From positions 20,584,001 to 20,648,000 of the forward strand of contig OZ316894.1 of the NCBI GenBank assembly GCA_973895155.1: 64,000 nucleotides of DNA, written 5' to 3'. A program made the position numbers and the translations under genes. This document shows positions 12,612-24,100 of the stretch, piece by piece. The notes beneath the pieces were generated by a model. The model did not search any database and was not told the DNA's origin. It saw only the letters and a program-made list of their open reading frames with translations. The DNA is from Marsupella aquatica. Taxonomy: Eukaryota > Marchantiophyta. Each line of letters opens with the position of its first letter. Position 1 is the stretch's first letter.

Positions 12612-12722
12612 AAAGGGTTCAGGGGCTTTAGGGTTTAGCTAGGGTTTAGTTAGGGTTTAGGCTGAAACCCTTAAAAACCCTAAACCCTGAACCCTGAACA
12701 TGAAACCCTAGAACCCTAAACA
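12612..12722. repeat. Inverted (head-to-head) interstitial telomere-type repeats
   Basis: GGGTTTAG-type units (12,624-12,661) are followed directly by CCCTAAA/CCCTGAA-type units in the opposite sense (12,665-12,720). G-strand followed by C-strand is the polarity expected at a fused pair of telomeres, but the arrays are short and degenerate. Confidence 0.6.
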
Positions 12723-12884
12723 TTACTTAGGTTAACTCTATTTAACCTTAAGCCTAAACATCGAAAACAGTCCTTAATCCTAAGATGCTCGGGGGGTTGA
12801 CTATCAAAAATCTTAGGAACCACGTGCGATCCAAAACAGGTATTTTTCATAGAAATTAGCTAAGATGACTTTGGGTTAATTGTA

Positions 12885-13380
12885 CAAATAAATAATGGTT
12901 GCACAAGACTGAGAGAGGCCCTTGTAGTAAGTTAAATTAATAATGGTTGCACAAGGATTAAGAGATCAAGGGTTACCCTAGGGGTTAAACACATAATATA
13001 TATAATCAGATTTAGGGTTTAGGGGTTTAGGGTTTAGATATAATAAGATTAAGGGGCGGTTACCCGAGTAGGTTTAATAATTCATATGTGTTGTGAAATC
13101 TTAGGCGAGTATTACCCCTAGTTATAGGCTATTAAATAATGGTAGTAAAAAGAACAAATCAGGTTACCTTAGTAATTTAAATAAATTATGGTAGTAAAAA
13201 GATTGAATGAGGTTACCTTAGTAGGTTAAATAATGATGGTAGTAAAAATATTAAATGAGGTTAAATAAATTATGGTAGTACAAATGGTAAATTTAATCGT
13301 AAAGGAAGTAAGTTACCTTAGTAGTAAATGTATAATGGGTGCAAATTAAAAGATTAGGTGAGGATCCCCCTAGCAAGTTA
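12885..13380. repeat. Degenerate tandem repeats with a telomere-type block
   Basis: Imperfect units of about 50-65 bp share AATAATGGTTGCACAAG or ATGGTAGTAAAAA and AGGTTACCTTAGTA cores. A (TTTAGGG)-like block sits at about 13,012-13,038. No gene. Confidence 0.6.
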
Positions 13381-13704
13381 AAAATTTGTTTCAATTTACA
13401 AGCATATAATTGAAAATTTTATTAATTTTATGGCCAAGGCCTTGTAAACTTTTCTCTGCTCGAAGGGTACCTCCGGGCATTTACAAGACAAGATATGATC
13501 AGTTTGCATCAGATCGATTGGGCATGAGAATCAGTTACCGAAGGCCAAGGCAATCATAACCAGGTCAAAATTCAAAATTCAAAATTCCCCCCAAAAGTTT
13601 CATTTTGAAATGCGAACTTCCAGAATCCTCTTGTGGAGTCAAAAATGTTAAGTCTGTTTTGATCGTCTATGGAGTTCATTTACTAGGAAAGGGTTTTGAT
13701 TCAG

Positions 13705-13790
13705 GAGAGCTACGAGGAGAGCGCTTCAAGCTGCGAGGAGAGCGCTTCAAGCTGCGAGGAGAGTGCTTCAAGTGCTGGGAGGGGATACTT
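13705..13790 (+). repeat. Tandem repeat, about 22-bp unit
   Basis: Three to four units of GCGAGGAGAGCGCTTCAAGCT. The surrounding open frame (13,605-13,823) is kept open by the repeat and is not convincing as a gene. Confidence 0.7.
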
Positions 13791-14554
13791 CAAGAGGAGA
13801 GCTGGGAGGAGTTCTTAGAGTAGAGATTGTTCAAGGAGATAGAGATTAACATTGAAGAGCGATCGAGGAGATTAGACAGTCAGCCTTCATCAAAGAGTCA
13901 TAGTGTGCGACTATAGAGGAACTGGCAAGAGACTGCACGAGTTATTTGTTGATGAAGATTGAGTGAACTGTCTAGAGTGGCAGAGAAGATATACAAGTTG
14001 TATGTGTCTTCAAACTGTAAGTAACCATCCATTCGAGTTCTTCCTTTTTGCATTAGTTCTTCTTCAATCTTAGAATGAGAGATTGAATTGATGAATTAGA
14101 TTGTGATGTGTGAACTCAATTCACTTCATAATATATATGAATCTTGAACTCAAGAATCATTCCCTAACTCGAACTTAAGTGAGAATTTAATCATTACGAT
14201 TGTAGATTGTATTTGTAACTGAGTAATATATCCGATTCATTCTAATGTTTGATGAGGTTAATCTTTTGTTAACCTGTTCAACTTCAATCATAATCTACCT
14301 GAGTGTAGATTTTCACAAACTAACTAGCGTGAATGTTACTTGACATACATAATTTAAAATTGAACGCATATAAGCAAACAAAGATACTTGAATGAAAGTA
14401 ACATATATGTATGTGCTTTCTCCTAGATTTAACACCAAATAACTTGTGGGAGAATGTTATCATGATAAGTATTTGTGGTTGGTACATGAGCCTACCTTTG
14501 TCATGTTGTGGTTTTCTTAAACAAATGACTTTACTCGGAGATGTAAAAAGTGAC

Positions 14555-15175
14555 TTTGAACCATGGTTCAAACCATATCAAACTAACTCAACTTGTAGAT
14601 GGGAAAATGAAAGGTGAGTGCAAATCATGGTACGTAGCCCTTGAATTAATGAGCCTTATTTAACAGCATCATCTAAAACTAGGAGTAAATTACCAAACTG
14701 ACTAGTATACTCCTAGCTAGAAAAATAAAAATGTGACTATGACCAAAGGCCACAAACCATGGTTCATAGTCACATGATCTATATGATACATGAACCTCAG
14801 TCTCCTGCTTTGCTTAAGTATGATTATAACTCTCTTTAATATTGTTTACATTCTGGTCAAGAGAAACTCATACATAAGTCCAATAGAATACATTTGATAA
14901 ATACTTTCTTATGAATTCTAAACTGATGGAATTATTACACATCAAACAATTATAATGCAAGATGACTTTCTCTTGTAATACTGATTTGCTTTTGTTTTAA
15001 CATGTATCATTCATGGTGAATTTAAACCTAGCCTGAACACTGTTTCTTGATGACAATACTATAAAAACACCCCATAAGAAACACTTCATATCTATAATAT
15101 GATAAAAGATAGTCATGGTAATTATACGCCTTAGTACTTTTCTTATATTCTCATTAATGGAGCGAACCATGGTTT
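14555..15175. repeat. Palindromic RAACCATGGTTY motifs (cluster B)
   Basis: Exact 12-mers start at 14,558, 14,754 and 15,164. The first is the core of an 18-bp perfect palindrome (14,555-14,572). The second lies beside the right arm of a perfect 12-bp inverted repeat, 14,731-14,742 (ATGTGACTATGA) with 14,764-14,775. The cluster lies just upstream of the DUF7869-like gene. Confidence 0.7.
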
Positions 15176-15480
15176 GCAGTTGCCATCTTGTGGTAAGACA
15201 TCATTTAAGTATGTAGTAGTTTAGGGTTTTGGGTCAAATGTACACAATGCTTCTTGAACTCAATGGTAAGTAACAACCTGCCAACTTAGTTGTGAGGGCA
15301 ACTCATCTCAGACAATTACACGAGAGTTCAAGGCTATTGAGAAACAAGGGAAACAAAGTAGGTCTGGAAAACTAAGACAAAAAGTATACGGTCCCTTGGG
15401 TATATTCAGAGAAAAAAACAACAACTATATCTTAGGAACAGAGGTTAACTTTGATTTGGATTGAATGTGCAGATAAAATA

Positions 15481-17411
15481 ATGGCGACATCTTGGATTAT
15501 TGTCGGTGAAACCGTAGGTTTGTGCATATCAAATAAAATGGTTGCGAAGGGTATCATTCAAAGTGTGGATCCATCTCGGATTTGCCATAATGTTCCTCTT
15601 GGGCCTCTTCAAGTTCTTGTTACTTTGAAAGAAGTATTTGATGGGGAAATTCAATGGGATCATGGTGAAAGCTTGGCTGACATGATAGGATCTTTTCTAG
15701 TCTGGAAAAAAGGTCAACTTCAGCAACTTGAAATGGTTACTGGATACCTACCTAATACCTCATACAAGAATGGAGCTTCAACGAGCAATGGAAGTGATAC
15801 CAGCCAACCAGAGATCTCAAATGAGAACGAAGCTCAAGGAAACCAACCGGAGTGGTCAAATGAGAATGGAGTTGAATCTAGTGGAAATCCTCTTCGAATT
15901 TCATCCACAAGTTTATGGATGGGAATGGTTGTTAAAGTACTTGATGAAACACATTTTGCCTTTGCCATTGCAAGAGTAATGGCTGTTAATCCAGAAGTGA
16001 CATTGGGAGATACTACTCTTCGAAATACACATGTGGGAATCTTGATAATTGATGAATATATTCAAGGTGCAACCAATGATCACCTGAAACATAGAGATTG
16101 TTTGAGGGCATGGCCATTGGATAGGCTCGTCACAAGTAATGAAAGGCTATTAGCCTCATTTTTTGTAGATGCAGAGGAGGAGGATCTAGATGCTTCAAGT
16201 CGAAAGAGATCATACATTCCAATAACCAGAAAAAGAAAACAACCTTCTCTTTCTTTGTCAAAGAAAGACAAGTCCCTTTCCAAAGAAGATGTGGAGGAAA
16301 TCAGAAAACAGAAATGTTGCCTTCGTCGGTGCTGCCATCTTCTTGACCCTCATGTGGCAAGGGGGATTAGGGAGAACTATTGGGAGAAATCATTTGAGAT
16401 GCGAAAAGAGTATGAGATCAATGCTATTGTCAATATATTGGAACTATCTAATACTGAAAAACTAATCATCATTGAAGGGAAGGCAATATGCTTGGAGGCA
16501 TGGAGGATTTTGCACTCCAAAGGGCGAAGTTAATTCTATGAGCTCAGAACGGCTGTGGGTAATGGGGTGAGGATAGCTTATCATGGACCAAGGAAAGAGA
16601 AGGATGACTGAACGAGTTTCTCAAGCCTATATGTCATTGCATGGGTTGATTGATGAGTGCGCAGATCTTCATCCTGCAAAAATGAGGACGACTGCAGACA
16701 AATCTCGACAAGTTTTAAAGGAGCTACCTACAAGTTATACTTGGGAAAGTATTAGGAACAAGCTCAATGCTACAAATTTAGAGCTTGGTCTTCAACCAAT
16801 CTCCCAGTCCACATTGAGTATTTTACATCAAAAGTACTTCAAGGAAGTGACGATTCATAAGAAAGGCAATAACTTTTCCAAGTCTACAACTTGTAGTGAG
16901 TTGATGCAACGGAAAGCAAATCTGACCGGTGTGAAAGAAGAGATTGAGATTTTAAAGAGGGATGAAATCGCTCATCATCGTGATCATACCGAAGGCAGAT
17001 TATTATATCACTCTTGGAGACGCCAGTCTGTTGATAATCCAAAACAGGTCTTATGCATAATTCATGATAAAATGGATCATTGTAAGACTGCACTACCAAG
17101 GATGCCCTTTTGTCCGAAAGAAGTGGATGGTGCGATTAAACTTCCAATTACCTTGACTGGTATTTTGACTCATGGCCATGGTCCAAAAGCTATTGCTCAA
17201 TATAATGTTGGAGTGTGGGCACCTGATGCCAATGCCACAATTGGTTCACTTGACACAATACTTCGAATGTTGGAAAATCCAGAACCGATGATCAAATCTT
17301 ATGTGGAAGGGCCAGATTCCACAAAACTATTTGAAAACTTGCTTGAGGGGCGAGGACCTATATTGGAGGGAAAACTTCGTGAAGCATTTAAGGACGAAAT
17401 ATCAAATCTAG
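15481..17411 (+). pseudogene. DUF7869-family gene, 5' part (degenerate)
   Basis: The start chosen is ATG 15,481, right after an acceptor-like GTGCAG. From about residue 10 to 80 the protein resembles the plant DUF8039 type (core AKGIIQSVDPSRICHNVPLG, ending SFLVWKK); a second module of similar make-up follows around residues 150-225. Then come a basic linker and a Cys-rich segment (KCCLRRCC...) followed by ...IIEGKAICLEAWRILHSKG, typical of the region before DUF7869 in my memory of the family. TAA at 16,531-16,533 interrupts the frame, yet the same frame continues sensibly (FYELRTAVGNGVRIAYHG) until a frameshift near 16,600 into the frame from 16,583. That frame has the His/Cys-rich part and IIHDKMDHCKTALPRM. 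It ends at donor GTAATT, position 17,412, phase 1. Function unknown; a transposase-like role is only suspected. Confidence 0.65.
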
Positions 17412-17960
17412 GTAATTATTTCACTTCAATGCAAATAAGTGTTGTTATTTTTATGCCATATTCAGTATCAACCATGCTTCCTTTGTAAGTGATGTGACCT
17501 TCCAAGGTGTCAACCAGAGTTCATTGTCAGTTGACATAAAGATTGTTATTATTCGCTCATATGAGAGTCATTTTCTTAGGATATATCCTTGTTTGTTATT
17601 TTATGGGATAAGTGCAAACCATGGTTCGTTGATAGTTTATTTCAAAGTATGAACCATTCTTTATTGTTAGTTTATTTGAGAGCACAAACCATGGTTCATT
17701 GTAACTAGCTTATTGAAAGTGTGACCCATGGTTTGTTGTTAGTGTATGCAAAACTTAGTGAGAACCATGGCTTGAACTGTTAACTATTTATTTCAGACTA
17801 GAAACTATAGTTCATTTGAGTTTATGTTCATAAATCGTTGCCCATGATGGTATATTATTGGTTATTCTATATGTCTAAGAAAATATGTAGGCTCTATGAA
17901 AATGTTTTGGCTCTAAATTAATTATTGACCCTAATATATATGGTTCTTAAATTTTTGCAG
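17412..17960 (+). other. Intron of the DUF7869-family gene, carrying palindromic motifs
   Basis: GT at 17,412 and TTTTTGCAG ending at 17,960 join a phase-1 exon end to an open frame that continues the family. Inside the intron, RAACCATGGTTY occurs at 17,616 and 17,686, with near copies at 17,723 and 17,762, so the same motif found upstream is enriched here. Confidence 0.7.
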
Positions 17961-18524
17961 CGAAGTCACACTCATTGGATGCGTCTTCTACCTTCAAGCC
18001 TCTTCCAAGAGTTTTGAAGTTACAACTTGACAATTGTGCAGGAGATAACAAAAACAGATATGTGTTGGGTTATTTGTCCCTACTGACAGCAAGAGATGTT
18101 TTTGAAGAGATTCATCTGGGATTTCTCATGGTCGGACATACTCATGAGGATGTTGATGCTATGTTTGGCCATTTCTCTAAAAGTTTAATGCGTAACCCAA
18201 CCTATTCTTTGGCAGATCTAATGTCATTGTTAATGGGGGCAAGGACTCCACATCCAGTTCCCCATTTCGTGCAAGAGGTGCCCGATTTTAAATCATACTT
18301 GGAACCATACTTGCTTAAAGGAGGGGACTCATTGGTGGGGCATTTGCAACCACGACTATTTCGATTGTATGTGCGTGATGATGGTATGCCATGCCTTCAA
18401 TACAAAATGAAATGCCAAGAGGATGATTGGCTCCCAAGAGAAGGTATTGAGATGTGGTCGTGGACGGATGATAATAGTCCAAAACTTCCCGTAGGAGAAC
18501 CAAAAAGATTACCAATGATAGAAA
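17961..18524 (+). pseudogene. DUF7869-family gene, core domain exon (interrupted by Copia)
   Basis: This exon holds the most recognisable part: LQLDNCAGDNKNRYVLGYLS, then FLMVGHTHEDVDAMFGHFS, the Asp/Asn-rich and GHTHEDVD signatures of the DUF7869 type. Expected length and order agree with the family. The frame runs directly into the LTR at 18,525. The five bases before the LTR (AGAAA) recur after the element at 25,017-25,021, and removing the element with one duplication restores the same frame, which shows the Copia insertion split an exon. Confidence 0.75.
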
Positions 18525-18927
18525 TGTTGGGTATTTACTCTTACGTCTAGGTTAGGTATGACGTGGTTGGTACAACAACGTGGATTGGTACAACTATGTG
18601 GTTAGGTACAACTACGTGATTAGGTACAACTATGTGGTTAGGTACAACTATGTGGTTAGGTACAACTAAGTTGCACACTATATCATAAGAGGCATGTGTG
18701 CTTGGAGAGGTAGAACCAAGGCTCATTGTTATGGAGCCACTTGAGAGATAGGGAGAGCTTACACTGTGGAGACTCGGTATAGCCGACGGGCTTAGAGTTC
18801 AGTAAAGCTCTCTTGTGTGTTCCCGTGGACGTAGCCTCAAGGAGGTGAACCACGTATCTCTTGTGTCGACTATTGTGTGTTGGATGGTTCATGGGCTTGC
18901 CGTTGCGATCGTCGTCTATGCTCAACA
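18525..18927 (+). repeat. 5' LTR of Copia copy 1
   Basis: 403 bp, TG...CA with 5-bp inverted ends TGTTG/CAACA. Near its start are six imperfect 18-bp units of the type GTGGTTAGGTACAACTAY. Confidence 0.95.
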
Positions 18928-18929
18928 AT

Positions 18930-18941
18930 TGGTATCAGAGC
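18930..18941 (+). promoter_or_regulatory. Primer binding site, copy 1
   Basis: TGGTATCAGAGC, 2 nt after the 5' LTR, complementary to the 3' end of plant initiator methionine tRNA as in many plant Copia elements. Confidence 0.95.
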
Positions 18942-20081
18942 ATGCTTGGGAGGTGACGTGTGTTCGTGACGGGATTTCATGACGGTTTTTCCAGCGTTGA
19001 GTATTGGTGGATTTTCCAGAGTTCCATCGCATGGAACTTGGAGTTTATGGGCTCAACGGATAGATCAGGGCAAGAGCTTTCTAACGGTGTGAAGAAATCG
19101 TTGAACGGAGCTCGTGGTGCAGAGAGATCTAAGTTTTTGTCATTCTGGATTTTGTGAAGAAAGTTGGAAATCGACTCGGAGGGAGAAGCGTCAAGTGTTT
19201 TGACTCAACGGAGAGATTGAGGCAAGACGATTGTTTTTGAGTCCAGGATTGGCTCTTTGATGCAAAGAGGAAGGCTAAGCAAAATCAATTACCTTGTTGG
19301 ACTTGGTGACGGCACCAAGTGCAATTGATCAACATTCGTTGTTGACAAGGTACCATTTTTTTCTCTTTGAAAAACTGATTCAAAATTGGCTATGGCAATT
19401 GAGAGAAATCTGTCATCTTTACCAATTTTTTTCTCCCTCGTTCTTTCCTTGTTTTGGGTGCTTCTTATATCGATCTTCATCGCCTCGGAGTCTAGTTTCC
19501 AAATCTGAAATCGGATCTTGATTTCGTCAAAACCCGAGTGAGATATCTTGTGTTTGGTGTCGAGGGGTACATTCTGCCGTATGTATTTTCTGCGCGCGCG
19601 ACCAGATTTCGACGACGAAGGGTGGTAGGGGGTTTTGGGGGTTCGAGGACACATGTCAGCCCCTCGATTGTTCTTCCAAAATTCACACAGGGCCTGTACA
19701 AGGGTCATAGAATATTCCAAAAAACCAGAGAGCTATTTTTTGACCGTCCGACAAAGATTTCATCCGCCGAACGGTAACTTTTTTGGTTATTTTTTGGCGA
19801 GGTCGTAGCCATTGAAGTTGGCAATGCAGCGCACCAATCACATCGCAATTTCGACAACGGGTTGTACTTGGTATTTTGGTTATTCCCTGAGGTGGTCAAA
19901 ACGGGGGAGTTTCCCAAGGTTTTACCCACCTCGACCGAAATTTGAATAACTTTTCCGTCAAATTTCAATTTTGATTTCGGTTTTCAGTATTGGACTCCTA
20001 GCTTTGTGGGCTACGTGGCGGTGTTGAGTTTCAAATTTTTTGAGAAGTTGTGAAAAACAACATTTTTTGTGACTTTCTCAT
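18942..20081 (+). other. Long untranslated leader of Copia copy 1
   Basis: About 1.14 kb between primer site and gag ATG, without a sense ORF. An antisense frame of 143 codons (19,289-19,720, minus) is open here, and its counterpart is open in copy 2; as the copies are close relatives this says little about function. Confidence 0.6.
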
Positions 20082-21116
20082 ATGAGTGATTTGGAGGAGT
20101 TTTTCGAAGACGTGGAACTTGAAGCACGAGGATCACCGCGGAGGTTTCAGTGGCAGAGAGAGGAGCAGGAGGAAGAGCACGTGACACCGATACCATCACC
20201 GGTGCGGCGTGTGGTGGAGGAAGCAGTACTACTACCGGAGCTCACGGTAAAGAAGAAGATGGGGACTTTCAAGCTTGGGGGACCCAAGTATGAAGTGACA
20301 AAGTATGATGGGCGCTCTGACTACTTGCTATGGGAGAAGCAGGTGAAGGGAGTGCTTTATGCGTCAGGGATGGGCCAACTGCTGAGCCCTCGTGAAGACG
20401 ATGTTGATGAGAAACAATGGGACCGCATGCAGGAGCAGGGAGTGTGGTGTGTTACACTCTATCTCATGCCTCCCATCATCAAGCAGTTGGGTGCACATAA
20501 GGATTGCATGTCCTTGTTTGCGGAATTGCAGAGCAAGTATCACCGCAAGGAGTTGTCGAACCGGCTCTACACTTCCTACAAACTGATGAGTTTCAGGATG
20601 AAGGAATCTAGTACGAAGTTGCAAGACCATGTGGATGCTTTCAACGACATGGTCGTTGACTTGGAAAACCTTGGGGAGACTTTGAATGATGAGACGAAGG
20701 CTCTGCAGCTTCTTAGTTCATTGCCTCCATCTTACCAGTCCCTATCACGAGTGTTGTTGCATCGTGATAGGGATACCATTTCATACAATGACGTGGTAAG
20801 TTCTCTGCTTAGTGATGATCTTCAGCAGAAGATGCACATCACGTCACAGCCTTCATCATCTGGTGCTGCCCTCAATGTTAACCGTGGGAGGAGTATGCAG
20901 CGACCAACTGGGGACCGTAGAACCCAGTTTAGATCTAAATCCAGATCTAAGTCCAAGGGTAAATCCCCTCAGAGGAGGCAGGTGACATGTTGGAAGTGCA
21001 ACCAAGTTGGACACTTCAAGCGAGACTGTAAGGGAAAGGCAGCGGAAACTTCATCGGCAAATGTGGCTAGGGCTGATGGAGAAGCTGATTTACTCAATGA
21101 TGAGTATGTTTTATGA
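20082..21116 (+). CDS. gag: Copia gag (capsid/nucleocapsid), copy 1
   Basis: 344 codons. An acidic N-terminus is followed by a UBN2/Copia-type gag region (about residues 65-260) and a basic Arg/Ser-rich linker. A single zinc knuckle CWKCNQVGHFKRDC (CX2CX4HX4C) lies near residue 305. Gag packages element RNA into cytoplasmic particles. The ORF ends at TGA 21,114-21,116; the same frame then continues, open, into the protease. Copy 2 has the same TGA at the same place. Confidence 0.9.
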   Translation: MSDLEEFFEDVELEARGSPRRFQWQREEQEEEHVTPIPSPVRRVVEEAVLLPELTVKKKMGTFKLGGPKYEVTKYDGRSDYLLWEKQVKGVLYASGMGQLLSPREDDVDEKQWDRMQEQGVWCVTLYLMPPIIKQLGAHKDCMSLFAELQSKYHRKELSNRLYTSYKLMSFRMKESSTKLQDHVDAFNDMVVDLENLGETLNDETKALQLLSSLPPSYQSLSRVLLHRDRDTISYNDVVSSLLSDDLQQKMHITSQPSSSGAALNVNRGRSMQRPTGDRRTQFRSKSRSKSKGKSPQRRQVTCWKCNQVGHFKRDCKGKAAETSSANVARADGEADLLNDEYVL

Positions 21117-24100
21117 AGTCGGGGGTATGCCCTGTGCACGTCATCTAGGAGAGCAGATGATGTGTGGATTCTTGATTGTGCTTGCTCTTTTCATATTTGT
21201 TACATTCGTGAGTTTTTCAGTTCTTACTCTGTTTCAAACGGTTCAGTTCTGATGGGAAATGATCACTCCTGTCAAATTGAGGGAATTGGGTCTGTGAAGA
21301 TTCAAATGTTTGATGGCGCTGTGCGCACAGTGTCCGGAGTCAGGTATGTACCTGGCATGCGTAAGAATCTGATTTCACTCGGTGTGTTGGATTCAAATGG
21401 TCATCAATGGAGCGTTATTGATGGTGAACTTCAAGTCAGGTCGGGAGAGACAGTGATTTTGAAGGGGAGTAGACAAAAGAATTTATATGTGTTACAGGGC
21501 AATACTGTATGTGGAGAGGCCAATGTAACCAAGTCTCACGAGGAGATGACTCAACTATGGCATTCACGGCTAGGCCACATGAGTGAGAAGGGTTTGGCTA
21601 TCTTACGGAAGAATGGACTCATTTCTGATTTGCAATCTTGTAAATTAGAGTTTTGTGAGCATTGCATTCTTGGAAAGCAGCATCGTCGTGCTTTTGGTGT
21701 TGGAACTCATCGTTCCAAAGCGGTTCTTGAGTACATACATAGTGATGTGTGGGGTCCATCCCCGACTCCCTCACACTCTGGAAAGTTGTACTATGTATCA
21801 TTTATTGATGATTACTCAAGATTTGTGTGGATTTATTTCATGACGCATAAGTCTGATGTCTTGTCCATTTTTAAGAAGTGGAAGGCCCAGGTGGAGAATC
21901 AGACTGGAAACACGATCAAGTGTTTGGATACTGGTGAAGAGTCTGAGGTCAGACAACGGCGGGGAGTACACTTCAATGGAATTTGAAGAGTACTGTTCAG
22001 AACAGGGGATAACTTGCCATCTCACCACAGTTTATACTCCGCAGTAGAATGGTGTCGCTGAGAGGCTCAATCGGACACTGTTGGAGCGGTCACGGAGTAT
22101 GTTGAGCCAATCAGGTTTACCACAAGAATTTTGGGCAGAAGCTGTCAATACCGCAGCTTATTTGGTAAATCTTTCTCCTTCTAGTGCTATCAATTTCAAA
22201 ACGCCGTTTGAGATGCGCTATAAGCGGCAAGCAGACTATCATGGCTTGGTAGTTTTTGGAAGTGATGCATATGCTCTCACACCAAAGCAGAATAGGACCA
22301 AGTTGGATCCTACCTCCAAGAAATGTATTTTTCTTGGGTACCAGAGTGGTGTGAAAGCCTATAGGCTATGGGATCCTATTGCCTGTAAGCTCGTTGTCAG
22401 TAGGGATGTTTCCTTCAATGAATCCAGATTATTGAAGGAGGGGGAGAATACTCAGGTCTCCCGTACTGACAAAGGAAAATCTCCTATCCCGGATCTCGTT
22501 GAGGGGGAGATTGGTTATGAGGTGCATGACCGGAGAGAAGGAGTTGCTCCAATTATGGAGCTGGTTCCTGTGCCAAAGGAACCAGAGGAGTTTGTTGATG
22601 CTGGTGAGCAGCAAGTGGATGCTGTTGAGCTTCAAATTGTACCAGCACACGCAGATCAACCGGAGTCATCGGCTAGAAGAACATCTGGTCGCACTGTACG
22701 CGCTCCACCAAGGTATGGACAGTGGGTTGATTCATCTCAACTGCAAGAGGATGATTTTACAGCTGATGATGAGGGTGATGCGTTAATTTTGGAAGAAGGA
22801 TAACCTTCTTCATTTCATGAGGCAAGTGCTTCAAAGGAGAAGCAGAAGTGGACTACAGCAATGCAAACGGAGATACAGTCACTAAAGGACAACAAAACTT
22901 GGGAGCTTGTTAAGCTGCCTAAGGGTCAGCAAGTGGTGGACAGCAAGTGGATTTACAAGCTGAAGGATAATTCCATAGGAGGTGGATCGAAGGTCTACAA
23001 GGCTAGATTGGTAGCAAAGGGATTCACACAAGAGAAAGGTGTGGATTACAATGAGGTCTTCTCACCAGTTGCTAAGTACTCTACAATACGACTATTGTGT
23101 GTACTTGTTGTAATGTTTGGTCTGCTCCTAGATCAGATGGATGTTGTCACAGCTTTCCTCTATGGCACATTGGAAGAGGTGATCTTCATGAGACAACCGC
23201 TAGGTTTTGTGAAGAGAGGACAGGAGGAATTGGTTTGCAGATTGCTGAAATCCTTGTATGGGTTGAAGCAGTCACCAAGACAGTGGAACAAGCGGTTTGA
23301 CGATTGGATTCGGTCACAAGGTTTTCATAGAAGTGTATTTGACCCTTGTGTGTATTTGAAACCGGTGAAGAATGTTGTCTTTGGGTTCATTGTTTTAGTA
23401 CTTTATGTGGATGACATGCTAATTGCAGCCAAGGATAAGTCTGAGATTGTTAAGCTCAAGGCACTACTTAGTGCAGAGTTTAAGATGAAGGACTTAGGGC
23501 CAGCTAAGAGGATTTTGGGTATGTAGATCACTAGGGACTTGGAGGCTGGCAAGCTATGGTTGACGTAGAGCAGTTATGCGAGGAAGGTAATTGCAAGGTT
23601 CAACATGGAGAATAGCAAGCCAGTAAGTACCCCGTTGGCTCCACACTTCAAGTTATCATCAGCGTTCTGTCCTACGGATGACACAGAGAAGGGGTTGATG
23701 TCAAAGGTTCCATATGACAAGGCAGTGGGGAGTCTCATGTATTTGATGACTTGCACTAGACCTGATCTTGCCATGGCTATGGGCAAGGTGAGCAGGTACA
23801 TGTCGAATCCAGGGAATGTACATTGGGAAGCAGTGAAGTGGATTATCAGGTACTTGAAGGGTACCGTGGATCATGGTCTTTTATTTGATGCGAATGCAAA
23901 GAATGCTAGATCATTGATTGGCTATGTAGATTCTGACTATGGACAAGATTTGGACCGAAGGAGATCAACAACAGGATACGTGTTCACACTTGGCGGTGGA
24001 TGCATAAGTTGGAGGTCTACTTTGCAAAAGTGTATTGCTCAGTCTACTACAGAAGCGGAGTATGTTGCAGCTGCGGAAGCAGCAAAGGAAGCGATTTGGT

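Noticed and set aside
13605-13823. 72-codon ORF
   Set aside because: Kept open by a 22-bp tandem repeat; no start context or protein character outside it.
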